Positions 38,723 through 47,500 of a DNA stretch of 64,000 bases are shown here, piece by piece. Where the stretch lies: contig CAYWXV010000018.1 in assembly GCA_964462535.1 (NCBI GenBank), positions 1-64,000 on the forward strand. The letters are read 5' to 3'. Every line of letters starts with the position of its first letter. The stretch's first letter is position 1. The translations under genes were made by a program, and so were the position numbers. The notes under the pieces were generated by a model. It saw only the letters and a list, made by a program, of their open reading frames with translations, was not told where the DNA came from and did no database searches. The stretch is from CAYWXV01 sp964462535. GTDB taxonomy: Bacteria > Bacteroidota > Ignavibacteria > OLB7.

Positions 38723-39961
38723 ATGGTCGTCCCATCACTGGTGATTGCTCGACGGTTCACGTTCCTCGTGATCGGACTGTTCGTGTTTGAAGGTGGGGTG
38801 ATTTGGGCCCAATTGAGTCGCCCATTGACAATGCACTTGGACACGCTCGAACAGAACGTGTGTGCTCCGAAGACGTTCACAATGCCCCTCTGGGTCGGTG
38901 ACGTGCCGGTCTCTGACAGTCTCTACGCCGTCACGGTCGTTCTCTCATGGGACCTGACCGCTCTGGAGCTTGAGGACTTCGTGATCGTGAACGCAAACAC
39001 GCTGTCAGGTGGATTATCCCGACAACCACTGGTAGTTCGCGACAAGGATCAGGGAATTCTCTATATCGAGCTTGGAACGGATCCAAGTGGTGCGCCGATA
39101 GCGGGAGCGGGAAAGCCACTCCTCTTTCTTCGCGGATCGATAACGGCCCCCGACGTGGTCAGCGGCCAGATGGGATGGATTGACATAACAAGTGCCTCGT
39201 TCAGTTCGAACGTTCAGTACGATCCGTTCGAACGACGTCCCGGAATAGTGCGCGTTGTGCGTGACACGACGCCAGCGTACACGGGCCGCATGAGTGTTAC
39301 TCGTGGCGAATTCGATACGCTACGACTCGATACCGTAAGCGTAACGCTTGACAATATCAGCGGCCGCAGGGTGCGACGGGTCGCATTCCAGATCGTGGCC
39401 GACACTACGCACTTCGTTCTCGTCGACACCTTGACGACAGGGACGATAGTTGGTAGCAGCACTTGGGCAGCCAGGTCAATGACGATCGACGCGGATACCC
39501 TCAGAGGCGAGTTCACCTCGATCGAAGACTTGGCTCAGAATGGTGTATTCCTCCAGGTGGTGATTCAACGCACTACTGCGAGCGAATTCTCCAGTCGTAT
39601 GGAAGTCACGCAATTCTCCGTTAATGGGGAATCCTGTCTTGGGAAATTGAACCGCGAAGGCGCTGACATTACAGGGGCGGCGGTTCCTGCCTCAAGCGTG
39701 CCCTCGGGCTCAGTTGCTGACAGCGATATTCGTGTCGCCTTGTTTGATCGCGGTCTTCGAGTGGATGGCTGGAGCGGAAGTGAGCCGACGATCCATATTT
39801 ATGATCTCCTTGGTGGGAGAATTGCAATTCGCGGCATCGAGTGGCTCGGGCCATCAACAATGTTTGTCAGCACGATGTCGGATCTACCGTCAGGACGGTA
39901 CTTCCTCGTGATTCGCGACCGGAATGGCTATGTCAAAAAGCAGTTTACAGCAAAGCAATAA
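38723..39961 (+). CDS. T9SS-sorted protein with cohesin-like domains
   Basis: 412 residues with a signal peptide (to IWAQ). Residues 40-170 and 190-300 look like two cohesin-type beta domains (YAVTVVLSWDLTALELEDFV, FLRGSIT; then SVTLDNISGRRVRRVAFQIVADTTHF). The C-terminus is a T9SS sorting domain (RVDGWSGSEPTIHIYDLLG, LPSGRYFLVIRD, final KKQFTAKQ). Third gene of the surface block, 35 bp before the next gene. Cohesin folds bind dockerins or other partners, but no partner is proven here. Confidence 0.83.
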   Translation: MVVPSLVIARRFTFLVIGLFVFEGGVIWAQLSRPLTMHLDTLEQNVCAPKTFTMPLWVGDVPVSDSLYAVTVVLSWDLTALELEDFVIVNANTLSGGLSRQPLVVRDKDQGILYIELGTDPSGAPIAGAGKPLLFLRGSITAPDVVSGQMGWIDITSASFSSNVQYDPFERRPGIVRVVRDTTPAYTGRMSVTRGEFDTLRLDTVSVTLDNISGRRVRRVAFQIVADTTHFVLVDTLTTGTIVGSSTWAARSMTIDADTLRGEFTSIEDLAQNGVFLQVVIQRTTASEFSSRMEVTQFSVNGESCLGKLNREGADITGAAVPASSVPSGSVADSDIRVALFDRGLRVDGWSGSEPTIHIYDLLGGRIAIRGIEWLGPSTMFVSTMSDLPSGRYFLVIRDRNGYVKKQFTAKQ

Positions 39962-39996
39962 GGTAACATCTCTATCAAAGAGAGGAGATACGATCC

Positions 39997-42729
39997 ATGC
40001 GTAAATGGTATTGGTTAGGGGGTGCCAAACTCCTCGCGACAATCGCTGTGTTGGTGCTTCTTACGGGCACAAACGCGAACGCGCAGGTATTCAAGTACCT
40101 CCCGACGCTGACCCTGGTGAAGCAGACGGCGGTCGGCCCCAATGATGTCATAGCCCGTGACACGGTCTACGTCGCCGAGGCGGGACCTGGGGAGACTCGC
40201 TACTTCCTGGTTCCGGTGTTCATGAAGAACATTCTCGACTCTGTCTACAATCCTATAACTGGGTTGGGTGCCGAGCCGATCTACAGCTTCAGGTTCAAGA
40301 TCCAGTACAATCGTACACTAGTCCGCGCTGTGGGCGTCCAGAAGCGCGGTCCTCTGCCGTTCGACACCACGGTGGCAGCGAAGAACTTCAATCTCAGCTG
40401 GGACGTGAAGGAGGATGCGGAGTACAAAGTGCAGACGGTCGGGACGGCGTCAGCCAATGGTGAGCGNNNNNNNNNNNNNNNNNNNNNNNNNNNNNNNNNN
40501 NNNNNNNNNNNNNNNNNNNNNNNNNNNNNNNNNNNNNNNNNNNNNNNNNNNNNNNNNNNNNNNNNNCCCGGTACCGACAATGCTGACTTCCAGCTTCTGC
40601 AGCCGATGCAGACGCAGTACGGCAACAACAACTATATCTTCCGCAACCTCCTGATCCAGAACGCTACGCCAAATTCGGTTCTCCGAAACGTGACGATCGA
40701 GACAGATCAGAACTGGTTGCGTATCGACAACCTACCTCCCGATCAGGCTGGTCAGAACGGCGGTGGCGGCACGCCTCCGGGCGAGCGCGGCGTCTTCATT
40801 CGTGAGATTCCGGGCACGCAGCTTGACCTGAACGTCATTTGCAACCCTGCACTCCTTCCGACGATTGACGGATTCGGGTATCCCACCCCGGGTATCTACA
40901 CGGGGTACATTACGATCCGATCTGTGGAGGCCGACAATTCAGCCGTTCGCGTAAAGGTTGTCCTCGTTGTCAACCGCAATCCGCTGGAGCCGACCCTAAA
41001 CGCGGGAACGGAGTCGATTATCACACGTGGTATCCGGCTGACCTTCCGCAACTCTGCTCCGCAGCCTGATACGACGTATCTCACGTTTGGCACCGGAATC
41101 GGAGCCCGTGACAGCGTAGATACGCTCTTCGGCGAGGCCGAGGCTGGCGTGGTTCCCGCACCCGGCAATTTCTGGGCGCGTTTCTTCCCGCCGGGAATTG
41201 ACTCACTTGACGATGGCACCGGATTGCATGCATTCCGTGGTCTCATCGACACGCGTCAGATCATCGTTCCGGGACCGACGAACGCTGAGTCGAGCCTCGA
41301 TATCCGGAACTTTGCGACCAACACAACGCTGATCTACTGCGTCCGTTTTGACGCGGGAGCTCCGCAGAACTATCCTGTCACACTTGAGTACGACACGCGC
41401 GACTTCCCGAATGGTGCACAGCTATTCATTCGTGATGCCGTGAATGGTCAGATCTTCAGCCAGAACATGCGCAATGCGACTTCTGGGGGAGGCACCATAC
41501 GCCAGTTTGTGATTCGTGACCCGAACGTCACCGGATTCTGCATCGAGTACACCCTTCCGTCCGTGGTGCAGTTCCCGGAGATCAAACGTGGCTGGAACTT
41601 CGTCTCAATGCCGGTCAACCCGTCCGATGCCCGTTCCGGCGTCGTATTCCCGAACCTGGCATCAGGTAAGCCTATACTGTTCAGCCAGAACCAGTACTCG
41701 GCCGTCGACACCGTCCGTGTTGGCCTTGGTTACTTCGTGAAGTACGGTTCGAACCTGGATCGCACGGTTGCTGGGACGCTCGTTGACTCGATTCACGAGA
41801 ACAATACGCCGTATTCGGTTCGCGTGTACGAGGGTTGGAACACCGTCGGCGGCCTTTCGGTCACGACTTCAATCGACCCGCAGTACATGCGATTCGGACC
41901 GTACGGAAACGGTGGAAATCCGATTCGCGTTGGCGAAGTCTATCGCTATCTGACGAGCGCCGGATACGAGCAGGCGTCGTTGATCGTTCCTGGCTATGGA
42001 TATTGGGTCAAGGTCGACCGCGATGGCTACTACAGGCTTCGTGCTCCGAAGAGCGCATTCCCGAAGACGACGCCTGGCTTGGTTCGCCAAGACTATCTGG
42101 CACTGAATCGTCTCACGGTGAGCGACAATGATCAGAAGGTCGGAACGCTTTGGTTCGGCCAGAGCACGACGGTCGACAATGTTCATTACGAGCTTCCGCC
42201 GGTCCCGCCGACGGGAATGTTCGACGCCCGATTTGACAACAACGGCTTTGTCAGCGCCTCCTCGAACGTTGCTACCGAACGTACCGTTCGGATTCAGGGC
42301 GTTCAGTATCCTGTGGTCCTCTCGGTCGATCGTGCCGACGCTGACTACTTGGTTACCGACGCGCAGACGGGACGCGTTCTCGGATCGTTCACTCGCGGCG
42401 AGTCCGGCTCGGTGACCATTACCGATCCCAAGACGGTCCTTGTCAAGCTGACTGGCGTCGCCTCGACGCTCACGATGCTTGGAGAGGCTTACCCGAATCC
42501 GGCCGCCAACACACTGAACTTTGGGTTCAATGTTGTCGGTGATCAGAACGTCGAGGTCAAGCTCTACAGCCAGCTCGGAAACGAGATTGCCACCCTCTTT
42601 GAGGGACGCGTGAATGGCCAGGAGAGCGTTGCGTTCGCAACCGATGGCCTGCCCTCCGGTGTCTACTACTACAAGATGACCACCTCCAGCGGCTTCTCGC
42701 AGGTCAGGCAGGTCGTGATCGCGAAGTAG
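39997..42729 (+). CDS. T9SS-sorted surface protein (interrupted by an assembly gap)
   Basis: GAGGAG (39982-39987) precedes the ATG, and the signal peptide ends at ANAQ. A cohesin-like domain is visible before the 100-N gap (RFKIQYNRTLVRAVGVQ). After the gap come further beta domains, a tryptophan-rich segment (RGWNFVSMPVNP, GWNTVGGLSV, GYGYWVKVDRDGYY), a YELPP module (HYELPPVPPTGMFDARF) and a T9SS sorting domain (AYPNPAANTLNFGF, LPSGVYYYKM, RQVVIAK). The true length is uncertain because the gap size is nominal. The frame is the same on both sides, which supports one gene but could be chance. Confidence 0.82.
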   Translation: MRKWYWLGGAKLLATIAVLVLLTGTNANAQVFKYLPTLTLVKQTAVGPNDVIARDTVYVAEAGPGETRYFLVPVFMKNILDSVYNPITGLGAEPIYSFRFKIQYNRTLVRAVGVQKRGPLPFDTTVAAKNFNLSWDVKEDAEYKVQTVGTASANGEXXXXXXXXXXXXXXXXXXXXXXXXXXXXXXXXXXPGTDNADFQLLQPMQTQYGNNNYIFRNLLIQNATPNSVLRNVTIETDQNWLRIDNLPPDQAGQNGGGGTPPGERGVFIREIPGTQLDLNVICNPALLPTIDGFGYPTPGIYTGYITIRSVEADNSAVRVKVVLVVNRNPLEPTLNAGTESIITRGIRLTFRNSAPQPDTTYLTFGTGIGARDSVDTLFGEAEAGVVPAPGNFWARFFPPGIDSLDDGTGLHAFRGLIDTRQIIVPGPTNAESSLDIRNFATNTTLIYCVRFDAGAPQNYPVTLEYDTRDFPNGAQLFIRDAVNGQIFSQNMRNATSGGGTIRQFVIRDPNVTGFCIEYTLPSVVQFPEIKRGWNFVSMPVNPSDARSGVVFPNLASGKPILFSQNQYSAVDTVRVGLGYFVKYGSNLDRTVAGTLVDSIHENNTPYSVRVYEGWNTVGGLSVTTSIDPQYMRFGPYGNGGNPIRVGEVYRYLTSAGYEQASLIVPGYGYWVKVDRDGYYRLRAPKSAFPKTTPGLVRQDYLALNRLTVSDNDQKVGTLWFGQSTTVDNVHYELPPVPPTGMFDARFDNNGFVSASSNVATERTVRIQGVQYPVVLSVDRADADYLVTDAQTGRVLGSFTRGESGSVTITDPKTVLVKLTGVASTLTMLGEAYPNPAANTLNFGFNVVGDQNVEVKLYSQLGNEIATLFEGRVNGQESVAFATDGLPSGVYYYKMTTSSGFSQVRQVVIAK
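40467..40566. other. assembly gap (100 N)
   Basis: Exactly 100 Ns inside a coding region. The round size is a scaffolding placeholder, so real distance and sequence are unknown. Confidence 0.99.
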
Positions 42730-42767
42730 TGCACTGGATGCGTGGCCCGCGGGCCCGATCCTAAACC

Positions 42768-42808
42768 GGCGGGCGGACCCTGAACAAGGGTTCGCCCGCC
42801 TTCGTTTT
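42768..42808 (+). terminator. rho-independent terminator
   Basis: A 14-bp GC-rich stem with one G-T pair (42768-42781 with 42787-42800), loop GAACA, then TTCGTTTT. It follows the gap-interrupted T9SS gene by 38 bp. Confidence 0.88.
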
Positions 42809-42852
42809 CCAACACCCGACGCTCAAACGTTAACGATCACTTTAGGACTGCC

Positions 42853-43683
42853 ATGATCCGATATTTCGTAGCCACTGTTCTGTTCATAATCGCTGGCATC
42901 ACGTCATTAACCGCGCAGTCCGTGGTGCGCGTTGTCGATTCGTTGTACGTACGCACTACGGACGCGCGCGACAACGGTGTTCCCAATCTTCGTTTCGGAT
43001 TCGGATCAGACTACACCGACGGACCGGACACCGCCGATGGAAAGGGAGAGTTCCCCTTCCCCTTTATCGGAGGGCCAACTGGCTTCGCGATGGCCCTCTA
43101 CGTGAAAGACTTTCTCGGCGATCCGGGATTCGATTATCGCGACATACGAGGACTCCCTGATAGTGTCACATCCTCGGCTCTCACTCATTTCAAGCTCACC
43201 TACACCATCCGTATTCAGGCTGGAATTGGATTGCCGATCATCAGGACTTCGGATTCGCTCAGCCGGGGTATCGATTCAATTGTTCTCAGTTCGACTCAAC
43301 CCGGCGCCAACTATCGTCATGTCTTCCATCCCGAGGGTGGGATCGACACCGTGTCTCGGCGCGAGATATCAGAACTGCTTATGGAAGTCTATTTCGACTA
43401 CCAGCGCGCCGCCTCCATTCCCAGCCACGACGATGTATCCTCACTAACGCTCACACCGAATCCTGCCGCCCCGGGCGATCGCGTTCTCCTTGGCACGCCG
43501 GGCAACGCGGTACCCGGTCGCGTTGTTCTGTCGGACATCATGGGTCGGCCGCTGATTGATGACGCAAGCGGAGTAGACCCGGTCGTCCAACTCCCTCGTG
43601 ATGTCCCTCCAGGATGCTACTACGTCAGCACTATCTCGCGTGGCAGAGTGCAAAGCGTTTCGCGACTGATCATCGTGCACTAG
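42853..43683 (+). CDS. T9SS-sorted secreted protein of unknown function
   Basis: 276 residues with a signal peptide (to LTAQ). The middle has no fold I recognise; it contains a Gly/Asp-rich stretch (RFGFGSDYTDGPDTADGKG) and beta-like segments. The last 80 residues are a T9SS sorting domain (LTPNPAAPGDRVLL, VVLSDIMGRPL, PPGCYYVSTI, SRLIIVH). It is the last T9SS gene of the block and sits 142 bp before the TonB-dependent receptor. Confidence 0.8.
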   Translation: MIRYFVATVLFIIAGITSLTAQSVVRVVDSLYVRTTDARDNGVPNLRFGFGSDYTDGPDTADGKGEFPFPFIGGPTGFAMALYVKDFLGDPGFDYRDIRGLPDSVTSSALTHFKLTYTIRIQAGIGLPIIRTSDSLSRGIDSIVLSSTQPGANYRHVFHPEGGIDTVSRREISELLMEVYFDYQRAASIPSHDDVSSLTLTPNPAAPGDRVLLGTPGNAVPGRVVLSDIMGRPLIDDASGVDPVVQLPRDVPPGCYYVSTISRGRVQSVSRLIIVH

Positions 43684-43825
43684 GAGTTTCGCTGCGGTTA
43701 CGGGACTCCACACGATATACGGTACGGAATCGTCCACAACGCGGATTGGGATTATTCATAATCTGCCGCGTTATTCATCGTGGTCTCTTCCCTCAATCTG
43801 AACCATTTCAGACGACGTCGTGCCG

Positions 43826-46408
43826 ATGCCTATAGCCCGTGCTCTCCTTATCGCTGCTTTGTTCCTCGTGCGGACCTCTCTGCAGGCGCAGACCGGCTCA
43901 ATTATGGGCCGTGTCATGGACGACGAGGGGGCCCCACTCTCTGGAGCGACGGTCATTGTGGAGGGAACGGATCGTGGCGCAATTGCGAGGACGGACGGCA
44001 CATTCACCATCGACCAACTGATGCCCGGTCAGTACACGATAGCCGGACGGTACGTGGGGTTCGACACCGTTCGGTCCGCAGTGGCTGTCTCAGCTGGAAT
44101 CGTGGCAACCGTTGACCTCAGACTTGCACCACGTGCGCAACGCAAGACGATCGAAGTGACGGCCAGCCGACGACAGGCGCAGAGCGATACGCGGCCGAGC
44201 GTAACAAAGATTGAGCCTCGCGAAGCGAAGTATCTTCCGGGCGCTGCGGAGGACGTGCTCAGATCACTGCGGTCCCTTCCGGGCGTGGTCGCTCCGAACG
44301 ATTTCAGTTCACAGCTTGTTGTCCGCGGTTCCGGCCCGGATCAGAATCTTATCGTAATCGACGGTATGGAGATCTTCAATCCGTATCGTCTTTACGGTTT
44401 CGTCTCAATGTTCAATCCGGAAACCGTAAGCGATATCACGCTCATGTCGGGCGGATTTCCCGCCCGCTATGGAGATCGTCTCTCTGCCGTTCTCGATGTC
44501 ACCAACCGGCGTGGGTCCGCGCAGTCGGGATGGATCGATGGAAAGATGAACGTGTCGGCGACCAACGCCAATGTCATTCTCGAAGGAAACCTCCCCTCAC
44601 CCCTCAACGGTGGCTGGCTGATATCGGGTCGTCGCACGTACTACGACCTCATCCTGGGACCGATCGCCCGCTCAGCGAAACTGGTCGACGGAGACGTTGC
44701 GTTCCCGAACTTTCGCGACCTGCAGATCAAGTCGGCATTCAATCCGTGGAGGACCCACTCGTTCAGCCTGATCGGTATCACGAGTCGTGACGGTACCGAG
44801 ATAGCCTCGTCGTCCCAGCGTGACCAGCTCGACTCTGTGTCCATTAATGATCGCTCCTACAATTCTCTTATCGGTGGGTCCTGGTTCTTCACCCCCTCAA
44901 CCGATTTCATCACCCGAACAACTGCAAGTTGGTATCAGAATAGCGGTGAAACGGTTTTCGGTGGGGAGGGAGGTAGTCGGTTCCTCTACGGCGATGTTTC
45001 CAGGGATAGCCTTGCCACGCTTATCCGCGCCCTGCCGGCCGAGATTCAAGATTCGTTGCGCGCGCGTGGTATTACGCCAGAAAACCCGCCTGCATTTGGG
45101 ATCAGCGATGGGAACGCTGGCTTCACATTCTCGAAGTATTCTTTGGAGAATGAGACTACGCTTTCTCTCCCGGCACAGCGCATCACCCTCGGTGCCGGAC
45201 TCGATTACATTCGAACCGATATCGCTTTCAGCGTCGACCGCGACTCTCTGCTCGAGGCACTCCGTGCCGCGCAAGGGAGGAGCGAAGCGCTTGATAGTGT
45301 GCAGGCAGACGTTCGTTACACCCGGGCCCATGCCTTCCTCGAGGATAGAATTGCAATCGGCGATAACCTCTGGCTTCAGCCTGGGCTTCGATTCGACTAC
45401 TATCAGCTCCTGGAGAAGTCGTATCTCGCTCCCCGTCTCAACGCGTCGTACGCCATAGACCCGTTGACTACGATCCGTGCCGCCTATGGTCTCTACTACC
45501 AGTCCCCGGGCTACGAGAAGCTGGTGGATCGTCGACGGTACTTCGACTTCGCGTCATCCGCGGTGAAGAACCTTCGCGCAGAGCAATCGACTCACTATGT
45601 ATTTGGGATCGAACGGATGGTGACCGACGAATGGCAATTGCGGCTGGAGGGCTATTACAAGAGTTTTGAAGACCTGATTGTGTCGCAGCGCTTGCAGGGG
45701 ACGAGATGGATCAGTAATCCGATAGCGGGAGAAGATCCTCGTCTCGCGTCGGGCTGGACAGCCCCCGTACCGATAATTGGTGACTCAACCACGGCCGTTC
45801 CGGTCAATGAAGGCACGGGAGATGCGTACGGGGTTGAGATCCTCCTGCAGAAGATTGGATCGAGCGGAACGTCCAGGCTGAACGGGTGGATCGGGTATAC
45901 GCTCGCTTGGGCGAATCGCCATCGTGGAGGGGTGACGTATCCCTTCAGCTTCGACCAAAGGCACACGGTCAATATCGTGATGAACTACAAGGTCAACGAT
46001 TGGTTGGAAGTCGGAGGGAACTTTCAGTACGGCAGTGGTTTCCCCTACACGCCCCCCGTCGAGATCCGTCCGTTGGTTGTCTTCAACACGGACTCTATCG
46101 GTGAAAGGAACCCAGCGATCGCCACAAACATCTTCGGCGAGCTTCTCTTCACTATCGATCGCGGGGATGACGCGAACGAGAACTCCGCACGCCTCCCGGC
46201 CTACCATCGACTCGATCTCCGCGCAACTATCTCCGCAGACTGGTGGGATCTGGACTGGTCGATCTACCTGGATGTGATTAACGTGTACAATCACAAGAAC
46301 ATTCTCTCACGCAGCTATTCAGTGGACAAGCAGACCGTGTCGCTCACGGAGCGCGAAGTCTCGATGCTGCCAATTCTCCCCACAATTGGCGTGAGCGTGG
46401 TCTTCTAG
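43826..46408 (+). CDS. TonB-dependent outer-membrane receptor
   Basis: 860 residues from the ATG at 43826; a GTG lies 6 nt upstream. After the signal peptide (to LQAQ) comes a carboxypeptidase-regulatory-like domain (about 24-108, GSIMGRVMDDEGAPLSGATV). The plug follows (LRSLPGVVAPNDF, VVRGSGPDQNLIVIDGMEIF, LMSGGFPARYGDRLSAVLDV) and then a long barrel. The barrel has aromatic strand ends (RIEGYYKS-like LEGYYKSFEDLIVS, VNIVMNYKVNDWLEVGGNF) and a terminal VVF. By family it takes up a large substrate using TonB energy. No SusD partner is present. The downstream TlpA, DUF6029 and Omp28-like genes suggest a linked outer-envelope system. Confidence 0.93.
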   Translation: MPIARALLIAALFLVRTSLQAQTGSIMGRVMDDEGAPLSGATVIVEGTDRGAIARTDGTFTIDQLMPGQYTIAGRYVGFDTVRSAVAVSAGIVATVDLRLAPRAQRKTIEVTASRRQAQSDTRPSVTKIEPREAKYLPGAAEDVLRSLRSLPGVVAPNDFSSQLVVRGSGPDQNLIVIDGMEIFNPYRLYGFVSMFNPETVSDITLMSGGFPARYGDRLSAVLDVTNRRGSAQSGWIDGKMNVSATNANVILEGNLPSPLNGGWLISGRRTYYDLILGPIARSAKLVDGDVAFPNFRDLQIKSAFNPWRTHSFSLIGITSRDGTEIASSSQRDQLDSVSINDRSYNSLIGGSWFFTPSTDFITRTTASWYQNSGETVFGGEGGSRFLYGDVSRDSLATLIRALPAEIQDSLRARGITPENPPAFGISDGNAGFTFSKYSLENETTLSLPAQRITLGAGLDYIRTDIAFSVDRDSLLEALRAAQGRSEALDSVQADVRYTRAHAFLEDRIAIGDNLWLQPGLRFDYYQLLEKSYLAPRLNASYAIDPLTTIRAAYGLYYQSPGYEKLVDRRRYFDFASSAVKNLRAEQSTHYVFGIERMVTDEWQLRLEGYYKSFEDLIVSQRLQGTRWISNPIAGEDPRLASGWTAPVPIIGDSTTAVPVNEGTGDAYGVEILLQKIGSSGTSRLNGWIGYTLAWANRHRGGVTYPFSFDQRHTVNIVMNYKVNDWLEVGGNFQYGSGFPYTPPVEIRPLVVFNTDSIGERNPAIATNIFGELLFTIDRGDDANENSARLPAYHRLDLRATISADWWDLDWSIYLDVINVYNHKNILSRSYSVDKQTVSLTEREVSMLPILPTIGVSVVF

Positions 46409-46546
46409 ACGGGGCCATCGTGATTAGGGAATCGAACAGTGCCAAATTCCTTAAACTTGCGTTCCGCCTGCGAGACTAAGGTGGTTGCGTATCACCGAAC
46501 ACCCCGTGACGACCGAGAATAATCAACTGACGAATCCCGACGCGAC

Positions 46547-47050
46547 ATGACAATCAAGAGACTCCTTCTCATTCCAGCCCTTCTGCTCGTTGCCAGCGCC
46601 ACGCTGACGGCACAGAGCATCTCCACGTTGACGACTCCTCTCACGACGCCCGACGGCGCGCAGCAGACCATCGCCGAGCTTGGCCAGGGCAAGCCGACCA
46701 TTGTCAGCTTCTGGGCGACGTGGTGCAAGCCCTGCAAGGAAGAGATGAAGGCAATGTGGGAGCTCTATCAGAAGATGGGAGACCGTTTTCAGTACATCGC
46801 TGTGTCCATAGATAACACAAAGACGATGGCGAAAGTGGGGCCGTACATTCGATCCAAAGGGTACACTTTCCCTGTACTGCTTGATCCAAACAGCGAGGTC
46901 TTCCAAACGCTCGGAGGAACCAATGTTCCCTACGCTCTCATGTTCAACGCAGATGGAACTCTTCACTCAAAGCATGACGGCTTCCTGGAAGGCGACGAGG
47001 CGAAGATCGAGGAAGAGTTGAATGGAATGAATGCCCCCACTGGACAGTAA
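46547..47050 (+). CDS. TlpA-family periplasmic thioredoxin
   Basis: 167 residues with a signal peptide ending at LTAQ. The thioredoxin fold has the active-site motif FWATWCKPC (C60, C63) and the cis-proline region TNVPYALMF. Such proteins reduce disulfides or support cytochrome or receptor maturation in the periplasm. It lies 138 bp after the TonB receptor and upstream of a DUF6029 barrel and a second CxxC protein. Confidence 0.93.
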   Translation: MTIKRLLLIPALLLVASATLTAQSISTLTTPLTTPDGAQQTIAELGQGKPTIVSFWATWCKPCKEEMKAMWELYQKMGDRFQYIAVSIDNTKTMAKVGPYIRSKGYTFPVLLDPNSEVFQTLGGTNVPYALMFNADGTLHSKHDGFLEGDEAKIEEELNGMNAPTGQ

Positions 47051-47500
47051 CGAAGTCCCGCAAGAAGTTGCGTCGCCCGGCGGGACCCGACCCTGGCAGT
47101 CGGGCCTGGAGACGCGGTGGCAACAGTCGCTGGCTGCCGGGCCTCGTTCCGAATGACGGGTTGAGTCGGTCGCTGGCCTGTATCGAGCAATCGATTTGGG
47201 GCGAAATCAGTTGGCTGAGGGGGTCGCGTCTTTGACGCGACCGGTCGCGTAACGGTCCCATCCCTGCCGAGGCGCCAGGCTCAGACGGTGTCGCATTCAC
47301 GCTTGCAGGGGACCGGTCGCTGGCCCGGTCATACTCACCGCCAAGACCCGACGTGGTTCGGCGGGGCATCCCCTCTTGACAGGAGACAGATCGCTCGCTC
47401 GTTCTTATCGATCGATCAGAGGTGTGTTTCGTATTTTCCCCCCGCTCTCTTCGATACCGGGACTCCGCATCTAAGTCCCTCCAACCCATCCTCCCGCATC
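47051..47500 (+). other. 450-bp region between tlpA-like and DUF6029 genes
   Basis: No gene. It contains a 9-bp perfect hairpin (47222-47242). The 9-mer GTCGCTGGC occurs three times (near 47126, 47169, 47316), twice preceded by CG. An open frame runs through from 47288 but lacks coding character until the signal peptide at 47501. Confidence 0.5.
47222..47242 (+). terminator. hairpin, possible terminator
   Basis: A perfect 9-bp stem (47222-47230 with 47234-47242), loop TTT, no T-run. It lies 172 bp after the TlpA stop, so a termination role is uncertain. Confidence 0.4.
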
